DNA of 64,000 bases, from the NCBI GenBank assembly GCA_942491535.1, contig CALOBV010000020.1, forward strand, positions 191,478-255,477, in the 5' to 3' direction. Made by a program: the position numbers and the translations under genes. Positions within the stretch are counted from its first letter, which is position 1. Each line of letters starts with the position of its first letter. Shown piece after piece: positions 40,876 through 50,934 of the stretch. The notes beneath the pieces are model-generated. The model was not told the DNA's origin. It ran no database searches and was given only the letters and a program-made list of their open reading frames with translations. This stretch comes from JAUVKT01 sp942491535. Lineage in GTDB: Bacteria > Bacteroidota > Bacteroidia > Bacteroidales > VadinHA17.

Positions 40876-43800
40876 TTATTTTTTCCAATCCGGAAGCCTT
40901 CCCGGTGTTAGGGGGTGCTCCCAGGTCTGTTAATTTTTTATCCATCCTGGCAAATTCCCCCTGAAGTTTCTTCACCTTTTCAAGGACAGGCGCAAATTCT
41001 TCTGCTGCTATTTCGTAATTCTGCTTCGAGGTACCGGTAATATTTGTGGTCGACCTCATATTATCAAATGCTGCATTTCTGGCTCTCGAACGTAAAGAAT
41101 AGTCGCCATCCAGGTCGAGAGATCGTGTCGTACGATCGCCATTAAGAATTTCTTCAATATCTTCTATCTGATTCTCCAGTTCATCAATTTCTACCAGAAG
41201 CTTACTTGCTACCGAAGTATTAAACGCCTTGCTTGCAGCCCGGTAGGCAGGTATCTTCTCGCTCATACCTGAGAGAGCACTTCCAACAGCCCTGAGCGCA
41301 TTGTCAAGAGCAAGAGTCTTCATCTTAAATTCTGCCATCTCTTTCCTGTCGGCAGCCGGAATAGTCCTGTTATCAAGTTCCCTTACCTTAAAAGATACCG
41401 GTCCTGCAAGTTTTGTAACAGTTCCATTTAAATTTTTAAACATACTTACCCCATATTCTCCGGGTAACACAAATACATTTGAAGATGGTAAGCCCCTTGT
41501 TTGACTTGCATCTCTATCCGTTACTGAAAGTTCGGCAGGATAGGTCATATCCCAGCTTATTTCGTTTAATCCCTTGCGAAGGGGTGATCTTAGTTCCCTT
41601 ATCTGCAGACCCTCAGCATCTGTTATCATAAAGATCAGGTATGCAGGTTCTTCTTCCTGCTCGGCCTTAAATTCTTCAGGAGCTTGGATAGGGTATGGGA
41701 TTTCCTTTTTTAAAGGCCTCTTTTTCCCTTTTGGCTCTTTCAGACTTCAGGGTACTTACTTCGTCTTTAATCCAGTATGTAAATATAGCATCCATCTCAG
41801 GGTTTGGAACACTGAAATAGTCCTGTCCCTGGAATCCCTTTTCCTTTGTTCCCAGTCCGCCAAGGGGTCTCCATGTTTTATACATCAAAGCATCTTTTAC
41901 ACCGAAGAGATAGCCCTCCTTATTTATTGTCTCTTCTGAAAGCTCACGAAGAGGGGCGTAATTATCAAGTACATAGAATCCCCGTCCGAAAGTTGCCAGC
42001 ACAAGGTCATTCTCCCTTTCCTGAATAGCCATGTCTCTAACGTTAATTGTCGGCAGACCGGCATTAAGTCGTTTCCAGTTTGTCCCTCCGTTTAGCGTAA
42101 CAAATACGCCATATTCTGTACCGGCAAATAGAATTTCCTTTTTTACATGATCCTGGCAAAGAGCATATACGGCTCCCTCAGGCAGGTCGCCCGATATGCT
42201 TGTCCATGTAGCTCCCTTATCAGAGCTTTTATAAACATAGGGTGTAAAATCACCTGATTTATGATTATTAAATGCGGCATAAACAACATTTACGTCATGC
42301 TTGTCGGCTACCAGGTCATAAACATAGGTGTATTCCGGTACTCCGGGGAACCTGTTTACTTTTCTCCAGCTCTTGCCATCATCTTCAGTAGTACTGATCT
42401 GTCCGTCGTCCGATCCGGCATAAAGCAATCCGGCCTGGAGGCGCGACTCATCAATAGATACTACTGCTCCATACCTTGAGGTAGATCCGTTCTTGGCCAC
42501 TGCATCCATTGGCCATACCTTACCCATTATTGGCCAGAGGTTACGGTCAATATTGCGATCAAGATCATCGCTGATAACTGCCCAGGAGTCTCCCCTGTTT
42601 GTACTTTTAAAAAGCTTATTGCCGGCAAAATAGATGGTTTTATTATTATGCGGACTAACCATAACCGGTGAGTCCCAGTTAAAGTTGTATTCCTTTTCAC
42701 CCTTACGGGGCTTGGGTACAATATTTACCAGCTCACCCGAGCGCTTGTCAAATCTCTGTAGGTTACCATTCTGGCTCTGTGCATATATTATATTCGGATC
42801 TGTGGGGTCAACGACAGATTCAAAGCCATCGCCGGTAACGGTAACTATCCAGTCGGACGATACTATTCCATGGTCGCTAAGGGTTCGGGAAGGGCCAACA
42901 AGGCTATAATTATCCTGGGTCCCACCCATCACATTGTAAAACGGGAAGTCGTTATCTACACTTACCTTATAAAACTGTGTAACGGGCAGGTTGGTAAACA
43001 TACGCCAGTTTTCGTTATCAAACGATTCATATACACCACCGTCGGTACCTTCTATTACGTGATTATTATCATTTGGATCGATCCAAAGGCAGTGGTTGTC
43101 GTAGTGCTTGCTTTTCTCTCCCCTGTCTCTGAATGTCTTACCACCATCATCTGTTACCAGGGTGAATACATTCATTATATAAACCCTGTCTTCGTTTACC
43201 GGGTCTGCCACAAGTTCCTGGTAGTAGTTGCCGCTCGAAACGGCATCGCTCATTTTTTCCCATGATGCACCCCTGTTCATGCTCCTGTAGAATCCGCTCT
43301 GTCCTCTCTGGGCTTCTACCACGGCATATATTTTTTCGGGATTTACAGGAGAAATAGCCATTCCTATTCTGCCCTTATCGCCCGAAGGAAGACCTTTGTT
43401 GATTTTGTTCCATGTCTTCCCGGCATCGGTCGATTTATAAATACCTGATTCAGGTCCGCCCCCAAGGTAGGTCCACTGCCTCCTCCTTCTCTGGTGTGCC
43501 GTAGCATAGAGCACATCGGGATTACGCGGATCCATATGAATTTCGTTAAAACCTGTATGTTCGCTTACCTCGAGAATAAGCTCCCACGTCTTGCCTCCGT
43601 CTGTTGTTTTATAAATACCGCGGTCACCTCCTGCGCTCCACAGCGGACCGTAGGCTGCAACATAAACGATATCAGAATTTCGGGGGTCTATGGTAACCAT
43701 CCCAATATGTTCAGAATTTTCGAGTCCTGCCTTATCCCAGCTGTCACCTCCATCGATTGATTTATACAAGCCGTCGCCATAGGATACCGATCTCTGGTTA

Positions 43801-44183
43801 TTGTTTTCGCCTGTTCCCACCCATATCACATTATGGTTATTTGGGTCTATTGCCAGGCATCCTATTGAATAGGACCCCTGCTTATCGAAAATAGGCTTAA
43901 AGGTTATACCTCCATTTTCAGTCTTCCAAACACCACCTGCTGCAGCGGCAACATAGAATTCCTTATGATTATCAGGATTAACAGCCAGGTCGGAGATACG
44001 TCCCGATGTAAGGGCCGGTCCGATGCTTCTGAACTTAAAGCTATTGAGAGAAACACTGGCCAGCGGGTCTGCTGACGCAGATTTAACAGAATTATTTTTG
44101 GTCTTTCTCTGAGCATTTGTAAGTGGCATTGCTATCAGGGCAAGCAGCACTATAAGAAATAATCTTGAGGCAAAGCTTTTCAT
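40876..44183 (-). pseudogene. Secreted sortilin/BNR-repeat beta-propeller protein, two frameshifts
   Basis: The N-terminal part (44183 to ~41680) has a signal peptide (MKSFASRLFLIVLLALIAM) and two VPS10/sortilin-type propellers with repeated Asp-box motifs such as SIDGGDSWDKAG, TTDGGKTWELIL and STDAGKTWNKI. A C-terminal domain follows in other frames. Removing one base near 41684 reads through into PEEFKAEQEEEPAYLIF and the 40817-41629 frame; removing one C from the run at 40911-40915 then gives the family-typical end TPGRLPDWKK and a TAA at 40876. The full protein would be ~1101 residues, the size of known Bacteroidota homologues, so a pair of indels, probably in the assembly, is the likely cause. 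Function: likely glycan or protein binding at the surface. Confidence 0.8.
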
Positions 44184-44524
44184 ACTAAAATGGTTTTTTG
44201 TTTAAAAAGCTAAGATAGGTAAAGAAACTCAAGTTCCCCCTTTTAAGGGGGTCAGGGGGATGTTAAAAGGGTTAAAAAAGTTTAAAATGGGCTTGAAGGG
44301 TTTGAATGAGTTTAGACTGAGTTTAAAATGGGTTTGTTATCCGGGTCAGGTGCTGAGCTTATATTGATAAAATACTTTTATTGGTAGATATACTCTTCAG
44401 CACTATTGATTTCTTTTTTTTCCCGGAAGAGCATGACCTAACTTCGATTATACATTAAAGAAGATAGGAGGTGTTAAATAAAGTTTTTTTATAGTTTAAG
44501 TTTAGGTTACTTAGGTTAATTATA

Positions 44525-44557
44525 AGGGTGTCAGTATTATTCTGGCGCTCTTTTTTT
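44525..44557 (+). terminator. Orphan intrinsic terminator with T7 tail
   Basis: AGGGTGTCAG (44525-44534) pairs with CTGGCGCTCT (44542-44551) using G.U pairs, with a 7-base loop, followed by a T7 run. No plus-strand gene precedes it within 1.5 kb, so it ends an unknown transcript or is a relic. Confidence 0.65.
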
Positions 44558-44679
44558 ATTATAACTGTCAGCTGCACCTGCCCTCTCTCTGTCTGTCGCA
44601 TTGTCGGGGTTTTGGGGTGAAGGCGGAAGCTCTTATCCCCTGGAAGGCCAGGACGAATTATGATCCTGGGTCAATGGGT

Positions 44680-44709
44680 GCCACCTATCTGAACATTATG
44701 ATGGGAGGC
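44680..44709 (+). promoter_or_regulatory. Hairpin upstream of the BlaI-type gene
   Basis: GCC-A-CCTATC (44680-44689) pairs with GATGGG-A-GGC (44700-44709), loop TGAACATTAT. The arms resemble the GCCACCTATC terminator hairpins at 47471 and 53741. No T-run follows. Confidence 0.4.
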
Positions 44710-44713
44710 ATTA

Positions 44714-44736
44714 TTATTTAGAACTGTTCTAAATAA
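44714..44736 (+). promoter_or_regulatory. 23-bp perfect palindrome, candidate BlaI-type operator
   Basis: TTATTTAGAAC (44714-44724) and GTTCTAAATAA (44726-44736) are perfect inverted arms around a central T, 68 bases upstream of the BlaI-family ATG. BlaI/MecI repressors bind palindromic operators and commonly repress their own operon, so this is the best operator candidate. Confidence 0.6.
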
Positions 44737-44803
44737 CTCGTAAAAAAGTTATTAAACGTGTACGAGCGTTATAAAACTCGCTTAAAAGTTATACATTAGC
44801 TTT

Positions 44804-45175
44804 ATGAATAGACTAGCAAAGAGAGAAGAAGAAGTAATGCAGGTGATCTGGGATCTTGAAAAAGCCCTGGTAAATGATATTATCCCTAAACTTCCTGTGA
44901 AGGATCTACCATATACAACAATATCTTCAATTGTAAGGAGGCTGGAGAGAAAAGGATTTGTTGGCTATAAGTCATATGGTAAAACACATGAGTACTTTCC
45001 ACTTATAACAAAGGCGGAGTATAAAAAGTCTCAGATGACAACTTTTGTTAAATCCTACTTTGACTCATCCTACAAGAATTTAGTATCATATTTTGCAGAA
45101 AATGATGATATCGGCCTTGAGGATCTTAAGGAGATTATCAAAATAAGAGAATCTGGTAAAACAGGGAAATCATGA
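44804..45175 (+). CDS. BlaI/MecI/CopY-family transcriptional repressor
   Basis: The 123-residue protein begins with the winged-helix domain (MNRLAKREEEVMQVIWDLEK, TTISSIVRRLERKGFVGYKS) that binds palindromic operators and ends with a coiled-coil dimerisation region. It is followed by an overlapping M56 peptidase gene (ATGA at 45172), the usual BlaI-BlaR1 pair. In that system the peptidase cleaves the repressor after sensing a signal. No beta-lactamase or PBP gene is in the window, so a resistance role is not supported; the signal is probably an envelope stress. The likely operator is the 23-bp palindrome at 44714-44736. Confidence 0.9.
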   Translation: MNRLAKREEEVMQVIWDLEKALVNDIIPKLPVKDLPYTTISSIVRRLERKGFVGYKSYGKTHEYFPLITKAEYKKSQMTTFVKSYFDSSYKNLVSYFAENDDIGLEDLKEIIKIRESGKTGKS

Positions 45176-46945
45176 CTGAACTCTTACTATTATACCTGAT
45201 AAAAGTTCTTATTGGCACTGGAATAATGTACTTATGTTACTATTTCTTCTTTAAGAATGACACCTTTTATAATAGGAATAGACTTATTCTTATCCTTTCA
45301 ATATTATTACCAATAGTAATCCCTGCTATCAACTTCAGCAGGCTATTTACTGTACCAACTGAAGGGCCTACCTATGTTGTTCAGGCAGAATCACTTGTTG
45401 CAACCTCATATTATATTGAGAATGCGATCTCAGATACCATCCAAAGAATCAGGATCGTTGATATTGTATTCTATATCTACCTGGTGGGTCTGATAGTTTC
45501 AATTATTAAAATAGGCAGAGGTGCATTCAAGATTCAAAGCTTACTTAAGAAATGTGACCCGGTGAATGGAGATACGTCTCTATTTACGATAGACGATAAA
45601 TCCATCCCCCCCTTCTCATATTTTACGAAGATTATTATACCCAAAGGACTCCTGGATAATATGAGAATTCAGATATTATAATTCACGAGAAGGCCCATGT
45701 CAGACAACGACCTATATTGATTTATTTCTGTCTGAATTTTTTGTAGCATTCTTCTGGTTTAATCCCTTTGCCTGGCTAATTAGAAAATCTATTAAAGAGA
45801 ATCACGAATATCTTGCTGATAATGAGGCCTCAAGCGAGTATTCCGACAATAATAGTTACCAGCTATCCCTTCTTAATATTGGTGAGATAGGTCAGGATCT
45901 ACCTCTTGTTCATAATTTCAATAAACGAATAATTACTAAAAGATTATTTATGATGAATAGAACTAAAACCAAACCCACTGCCAGAACCAAGAATATATTT
46001 GTTATACCAACGATTCTAATCCTACTATTCACAATTACGGCTAGTAGCTATACTATTGTATCGAAAAAGAAGGAAAAGTCTCCATTCTCAGAAGTATCTC
46101 AGGCTGGTATTATGGAATATATTCAAAGAAATATTAGCTACCCGCAATATGCAGCTTTAGCCAATGTTCAGGGAGAAATATATGTTGAGCTTATTATATC
46201 AAAGGGAGAGATCAGGAGTCTTGAGATATTTACTGATCCGGATGATGTAAGCTCGCCAATTATTGATGATGTAGTAATAAATGCCCTGGTCCCAGATAAA
46301 GAATCCCTGATAACAGAGAAGAGCATCGAAGAATATCATATGGAGCTGGAAAAGGAAGGGAAAAGAATGGGGGAACAACTTATTGGTCTTGATGTAGCAG
46401 AATGGAATAGAAGAAAGATTGAATTTGCTATTAAGCTTGATTTTAGATTAACACAAAATATTGCTTCAATTATAAACGTCAGGCATGCGATTGGATCAAA
46501 CAATCTTAGACGATATGATATCGAAGCAATCAAAGAAGGAAAGAAGCCAGTATATTTTTTAGATGGAAAGATTGTTACCCTCAATGAATATAAGAAAACC
46601 TATTTCGATGGGAATATAGGCTTTAGGTCAAGTTCACAATATGCCAGTCCTATGTTTGGAGAAAAGTCTAAGGATGGATTCTCAATGGGTATTACTAAGG
46701 ACGCATTGGACTCTAGACCTCTTAAGGAATATATAGAGGAGTATGATAACAATAATTACAACTACCTCTTTGTAACAAATGGAGGTATTGTTACAAGGGA
46801 AGAGTTAAATGACTATGACCTGGAAAGCAGATTCAGCAGAGTTCTTATTATTGTAAAAGGAAAAGATGCTATTGATATCTTTGGAGATATAGCAAAGAAT
46901 GGTGTCGTATTTATTCAAGCAGGACGTCTTCCTGCCAAAAAATAA
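45172..46945 (+). pseudogene. M56 (BlaR1-type) metallopeptidase with C-terminal TonB-like domain, two frameshifts
   Basis: The first part (45172-45681) has an N-terminal membrane region (LLLYLIKVLIGTGIMYLCYY) and ends near KIIIPKGLLDN. Inserting one base near 45660 continues with NSDIIIHEKAHVRQ, the zinc site HEKAH of M56 peptidases; a second inserted base near 45711 continues with YIDLFLSEFFVAFFWFNPFAW and HEYLADNEA. The rest (45950 onward) supplies a further membrane helix and a TonB-like domain (ISYPQYAALANVQGEIYVEL). Full length is about 591 residues, typical for M56-TonB proteins in this phylum. Both indels are single bases with no in-frame stops around them, so assembly error is likely. 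Confidence 0.78.
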
Positions 46946-46993
46946 TATAACCTTATTTTACACTGACTCTAACTTACATATAATCTAATCATC

Positions 46994-47425
46994 ATGAAAA
47001 TTACATTTACCATATTACTGAGCCTACTGATTCTGGTCCCGGGTTGTTCTGTCAAAAATGTTCAGGAAAATTCAACAGAAGTATCTCCCGATACCAGTCA
47101 TCAAGAAATCTTTGTTGTTGTCGAAGATATGCCCACCTTTAAAGGAGGTGATGTTATTGCTTTCAAGGAATGGGTCCAGGAACGTGTAGTATACCCTGAA
47201 TCTCTCTTAAAAGAAAAAATAGAAGGAAAAGTGTTTACAATGTTTGTTGTTGAAACTGATGGATCAGTTACAAATGTTCAGATAATGCGGGGTTTACATC
47301 CCGAACTGGACAAAGAAACAATTAGAGTGGTTGAAAGCTCTCCCTTATGGAAACCCGGTTTGCAAAGAGGAGTACCGGTAAGAGTCAGATTCTCAATAAC
47401 AACAGAATTTTTGCTTTTGGACTAA
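46994..47425 (+). CDS. TonB-like C-terminal-domain lipoprotein
   Basis: The 143-residue protein has a lipoprotein signal with lipobox VPGC at residue 18 and a TonB C-terminal domain (about residues 55-140): VVYPESLLKEKIEGKVFTMF, DGSVTNVQIMRGLHPELD, KPGLQRGVPVRVRFSI. Such proteins transfer energy or signal between the inner membrane and outer-membrane partners. It follows the M56-TonB gene by 48 bases and is probably part of the same signalling unit. A terminator follows at 47471-47500. Confidence 0.82.
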   Translation: MKITFTILLSLLILVPGCSVKNVQENSTEVSPDTSHQEIFVVVEDMPTFKGGDVIAFKEWVQERVVYPESLLKEKIEGKVFTMFVVETDGSVTNVQIMRGLHPELDKETIRVVESSPLWKPGLQRGVPVRVRFSITTEFLLLD

Positions 47426-47470
47426 ATAGCTTCAGTTTGTAATATTAATACTCAGCCATGTGCTAAAAAT

Positions 47471-47500
47471 GCCACCTGTCTAAGAGTAGATGGGTGGCTT
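47471..47500 (+). terminator. Terminator of the BlaI/M56/TonB unit
   Basis: GCCACC-TG-TCTA (47471-47482) pairs with TAGA-TG-GGTGGC (47487-47498) around an AGAG loop, followed by TTTAAC. It begins 46 bases after the TonB-like gene. Confidence 0.65.
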
Positions 47501-47534
47501 TAACAGAGCATAAAAAAGAATATGTCCTGAAAAA

Positions 47535-47735
47535 TTAAAATCCTTTAATCAGTATATATAAACCTATTATGATCATTAAGTATGAAACAAAATATTTCTT
47601 TATATGAACTCCAAAACCCCTTTTGTCACTTTCATCTTTTTCAATAAATAATCTTCTGGCGCTTATAACTCCTATTATTAGCATCCCCGATCCCATGATT
47701 ATCCTTAATACAATGATTCCAATCTCACCTAACAT
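47535..47735 (-). CDS. Small two-TM protein
   Basis: From the ATG at 47735 the product is 66 residues with two membrane helices (IIVLRIIMGSGMLIIGVI and YLMIIIGLYILIKGF) separated by a charged loop (RRLFIEKDESDKRG). I recognise no family. The reading frame extends nine codons upstream to a TTG. The composition looks protein-like, but the gene is short and isolated, so it is a moderate-confidence call. Confidence 0.42.
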   Translation of the reverse strand: MLGEIGIIVLRIIMGSGMLIIGVISARRLFIEKDESDKRGFGVHIKKYFVSYLMIIIGLYILIKGF

Positions 47736-47762
47736 GAAGTATAATATTTTGAAGTTGAACAA

Positions 47763-48073
47763 CTAATATAATAACTAATATCAATAATGCTATTGATGGA
47801 GGATGTATATCTGTGTGGGTTGAAAAAGTATTGTTTGCGAACCCAATAAACTCCGTACACAGAAGCACCTTATAAACTTTATCAACCCTTTCAACTTTAT
47901 CAACCTTATTACCATATCAACCCAACCTACTGGTTTCCCTGCCGGAGTAGTTGCAGGAAGGAGTTTAGAGTGAGTTTGAGAGCTTATGGAAGAGTAAGCC
48001 AAATTACGGGGTTGGGATTAATTGATTAATAGAATTGTTTTCATAACTTGCATATAACCAACATTAAACCTAC
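47763..48073. other. 311-base intergenic region upstream of the first TPR gene
   Basis: No gene is visible. It contains the low-complexity words ACTTTATCAACC and CAACTTTATCAACC, and from 47959 a segment that is repeated upstream of the third TPR gene. It presumably contains the promoter of the gene at 48074. Confidence 0.5.
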
Positions 48074-48136
48074 ATGACCAGTGATTCAAATAGACTTTCC
48101 AGATTTTGGCAGGAATTAATAAGACGCAGGGTCATA
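47959..48136. repeat. Direct repeat, copy 1 (upstream and 5' end of TPR gene 1)
   Basis: This segment matches 53836-54013 without gaps at a constant offset of 5877 bases, with a few substitutions. It includes 115 bases upstream of the start codon (AGGAGTTTAGAGTGA onward) and about 60 bases of coding sequence. Confidence 0.85.
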
Positions 48137-49846
48137 CATGTAATCACAATGTATGCTTCAGCTACATTTGTAATAATTGAATTGATCAATAATCTGGCAG
48201 AACCTTTGAACCTGCCTGCCAACCTGCTAACAATAGTAATCATAGTCCTTGCTATTGGGTTTCCATTTGCCATTATTTTATCATGGTTGTTTGATTTGAC
48301 TTCAAAAGGAGTTGAAAAAACCAAACCTATCGAAGAGCTTAAGGAAGAAGATAAAACTGTAGTTCCCAATGCATGGAAAATAGCCACATATGCGAGTTTT
48401 GTTGTGATTGTTGGATTGTTAACATTCAACATTATTGGAAGTAGTAAGCTCTTACATGCAGGTGATATTCAGTCATTGTTAATCTTACCTTTTGATAATC
48501 TTACTGGTGATGATCAATTGGACTGGGTCACAGCCGGAATGCACTCCTCCCTTATCGGAAATATTGGTAAGGTATCCAGTCTGAGGGTGCTCGGGAAAAT
48601 TACCTCCAATGCCTATAAAGAAACAGATTTGACGGCCTCTGATATTGCCAGAAAACATAATCTGGATGCTGTGGTAGAACCGACGGTTATGCGTTATGGA
48701 GATAGTGTATGTATTCAGATTCGGATTATCACTTTCTTTCCGGAGGAGAGAGTCCTCTGGATGGCTGAATATACTGAGGAAAAAAGCCAGATTGAGAACC
48801 TCTATAACCAGGTTACCAAACAGATTGCTGATGAGGTAATGGTACAACTTACCCCGGGAGAAGAGCAATTACTGGCCCAGGCCAGGATAGTCAACAGCGA
48901 AGCATACGATTATTATCTTAAAGGCCTTTATAACTGGGAACTATTTACGCCTGAATCGATCCAACTGGCCCTGGAGTATTTTACAAAAGCGATTGAGACA
49001 GATCGCGATTGGGCACTCCCCTATGCAGGAGTAGCATATTACTGGATAGCCATCAGGCAGTACGGGTTTGCTCCGCCATCCATCACAATACCAAGAATAT
49101 ACGAGAATCTCGAAAAAGCTTCTAAGCTGGATCCTAATTCTGCATTTGTTCAGTATGTAAGCGCCCTGGCCAGTGTCTGGACAGAATTTGACTGGGCAAA
49201 AGGCGAAAAGGAGTTTTTAAATGTACTGGAGATCAATTCGAATGATGCATTAACTCATGTTTATTATGCCCACCTGTTAACGATTTTGAAAAGGGATGAG
49301 GAAGCCGGCACACAGGCCAATATTGCTATGGGCCTGGATCCCATGAACCCCATGGTACTGGGTTTATCCTCCATGGCCATGGCATTTACCGGGGAGTACG
49401 AAAAAGCCATTGAGGCGGGAGAACATTCTCTGTCGCTTGCTCCGGGCAATGGGGCTGCTCTGTCGGGATTATTCCTGGCATATTTGCTTAAGAAGGATTA
49501 TGATAAATCGCTTGATGCCTGGACAAGTTCTCTGGGCCTTGATGAACAAACCAGCATGGATATCCTGAGTAATAATGAAAAGAAAGATTTTCACGCTGCT
49601 GTAACCATACTTGCAGAAGCATATTTAAATACTGGTCAGGTAAGGCCTTTTGATTTGGCGATGGTTTATGCAGCTGCAGGTAATTCATCCTTTGCCATGG
49701 AGTGGATGGAGAAGGCCTATGAGGATCAGGATGCCAATATTCCCTATGTCGGGATAAACTTGTTTTCAAAGGGACCTTTCAAAATAGATGATCCCAGGCT
49801 CAATGAACTCCTTCAGAAAATGAATCTACCCCTGTCAATTGACTAA
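48074..49846 (+). CDS. Two-TM TolB-like/TPR protein, paralogue 1
   Basis: The 590-residue protein starts MTSDSNRLSRFWQELIRRRV, has two membrane helices (about residues 22-43 and 54-75), a third near 100-118, then a TolB-like/FlgO-type domain (LLILPFDNLTGDDQLDWV) at about 130-250 and a C-terminal array of TPR helices (ALEYFTKAIETDRDWALPYA, AIEAGEHSLSLAPGNGAALS). The layout resembles CadC- or adenylate-cyclase-linked TolB-TPR proteins, but no HTH or cyclase domain is present. It is one of three paralogues between 48 and 55.7 kb. A scaffold or signalling role is inferred only. Confidence 0.82.
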   Translation: MTSDSNRLSRFWQELIRRRVIHVITMYASATFVIIELINNLAEPLNLPANLLTIVIIVLAIGFPFAIILSWLFDLTSKGVEKTKPIEELKEEDKTVVPNAWKIATYASFVVIVGLLTFNIIGSSKLLHAGDIQSLLILPFDNLTGDDQLDWVTAGMHSSLIGNIGKVSSLRVLGKITSNAYKETDLTASDIARKHNLDAVVEPTVMRYGDSVCIQIRIITFFPEERVLWMAEYTEEKSQIENLYNQVTKQIADEVMVQLTPGEEQLLAQARIVNSEAYDYYLKGLYNWELFTPESIQLALEYFTKAIETDRDWALPYAGVAYYWIAIRQYGFAPPSITIPRIYENLEKASKLDPNSAFVQYVSALASVWTEFDWAKGEKEFLNVLEINSNDALTHVYYAHLLTILKRDEEAGTQANIAMGLDPMNPMVLGLSSMAMAFTGEYEKAIEAGEHSLSLAPGNGAALSGLFLAYLLKKDYDKSLDAWTSSLGLDEQTSMDILSNNEKKDFHAAVTILAEAYLNTGQVRPFDLAMVYAAAGNSSFAMEWMEKAYEDQDANIPYVGINLFSKGPFKIDDPRLNELLQKMNLPLSID

Positions 49847-49968
49847 AGGAATATAGGTGTTTGGGTTGCTCTCTTTAAATTGCACTACAGAATATACTTT
49901 TATTGCATTATTGTCTGTCATAACTTTAACAAAATAAGCTTATAAGTAGTAACATAAAATTAAATAAT

Positions 49969-50691
49969 ATGAAAAAATCTCATTTGTCCCACTTATTAAT
50001 TCCTGCTATACTATTTATTACCTGTACTCTAAGTGCACAGGAAAAGTATCCTAATGAAGGAATGCCTATCAAAGACCTTGATGGCAATGTTTATAGAACC
50101 ATCAATACAGAGTCAGGGGTGTGGATGGCTGAAAATCTCAGGACATCTAAACTCAATGATGGCACTCCACTGCCTCTTATCAATGACAACAGTGAGTGGG
50201 ATAAAACAAAGACTTCAGCATATGGATGGTATAAAAGCACTGCAGAATATACTGAGACTTATGGAGCAATTTATAACTGGTATACAGTAGAAACTGAAAA
50301 ACTTTGTCCAAAAGGATGGCATGTTCCAACTAAGGAGGAATGGCAGGATCTAATGGAAAATGCCGGAAGCGGCCACCGAGATAGAGATAATGCTGCCATG
50401 CTTAAAGAGGCAGGTACTGCTCACTGGAAGGCCCCAAACGAAGGCGCCACAAATGAGATATTCTTTACTGCCCTTCCCGCTGGAGAGGTCTCCTTTGCTT
50501 ATTCTGATGAAAAAGCCGGAACAAAAACATCGTGGTGGACCTCCAATGAAGACCGTTTTAACCTTAATCCTGGAGAATCTGCTACTAATGCCAATAATGT
50601 AGGTTTGACCTATGACTTTCTCAGCAGTTCTGAGGGCTCTTTTAACAAAAAATCAGCATTGCCTGTCCGCTGCAAGATGGATGAAGAATAA
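49969..50691 (+). CDS. FISUMP-domain secreted protein
   Basis: The 240-residue protein has a signal peptide (residues 1-22, ending TLSAQ) and a FISUMP domain: DLDGNVYRTINTESGVWMAE, LCPKGWHVPTKEEWQDLMEN, NEIFFTALPAGE, KTSWWTSNED and SALPVRCKMD. No lipobox is visible, unlike the other FISUMP protein in the window (39212-39799). The function of the domain is unknown; it is common in surface proteins. A TAACTTTA element upstream (49921-49928) resembles a weak promoter. It lies between two TPR genes. Confidence 0.83.
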   Translation: MKKSHLSHLLIPAILFITCTLSAQEKYPNEGMPIKDLDGNVYRTINTESGVWMAENLRTSKLNDGTPLPLINDNSEWDKTKTSAYGWYKSTAEYTETYGAIYNWYTVETEKLCPKGWHVPTKEEWQDLMENAGSGHRDRDNAAMLKEAGTAHWKAPNEGATNEIFFTALPAGEVSFAYSDEKAGTKTSWWTSNEDRFNLNPGESATNANNVGLTYDFLSSSEGSFNKKSALPVRCKMDEE

Positions 50692-50755
50692 AGCTGAAAG
50701 ATATTTAACCAGGTCAATAGGTGTCCGAATTTCTCTATTTATGGTTGCTCGCCTG

Positions 50756-50771
50756 CCTGCCTACCGGCAGG
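50756..50771. terminator. CCTGCC-TACC-GGCAGG hairpin
   Basis: CCTGCC (50756-50761) and GGCAGG (50766-50771) pair around TACC, 65 bases after the FISUMP gene. This hairpin type is common in Bacteroidota intergenic sequence; here it may end the FISUMP transcript. There is no T-run. Confidence 0.4.
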
Positions 50772-50934
50772 TAAACTTCAGCCAATTTTATTCGCCAACC
50801 GTGAGTCTGCCTGGTGCAATATCACATGACACATCAAGGCCAACCGTTATCTGCAATTAAAACAATAAATAAATACTTGTCCATTTTATTTTCAGGTTGT
50901 AACTTGCAGGTAATTAACCACAAAGCCAAATGAC

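Larger units (their letters stand above)
44184..44803. other. 620-base intergenic region with terminators and palindromes, no gene
   Basis: I see no gene here. The stretch holds a CCCCC-TTTTAA-GGGGG hairpin (44236-44251), GTTTAAAATGGG twice (about 44279 and 44320), a strong plus-strand terminator (44525-44557), a hairpin (44680-44709), a 23-bp palindrome (44714-44736), and two 20-bp direct repeats beginning AACTCG at 44735 and 44775 (spacing 40). Confidence 0.7.

Noticed and set aside
44796..44803. TAGCTTTA as promoter of the BlaI-type gene
   Set aside because: It ends at the base before the ATG, leaving no room for a transcript start upstream of the start codon.
44804..47425. Beta-lactam resistance locus
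   Set aside because: The repressor/peptidase pair has no beta-lactamase or PBP2a gene nearby; such pairs are common in Bacteroidota without resistance.
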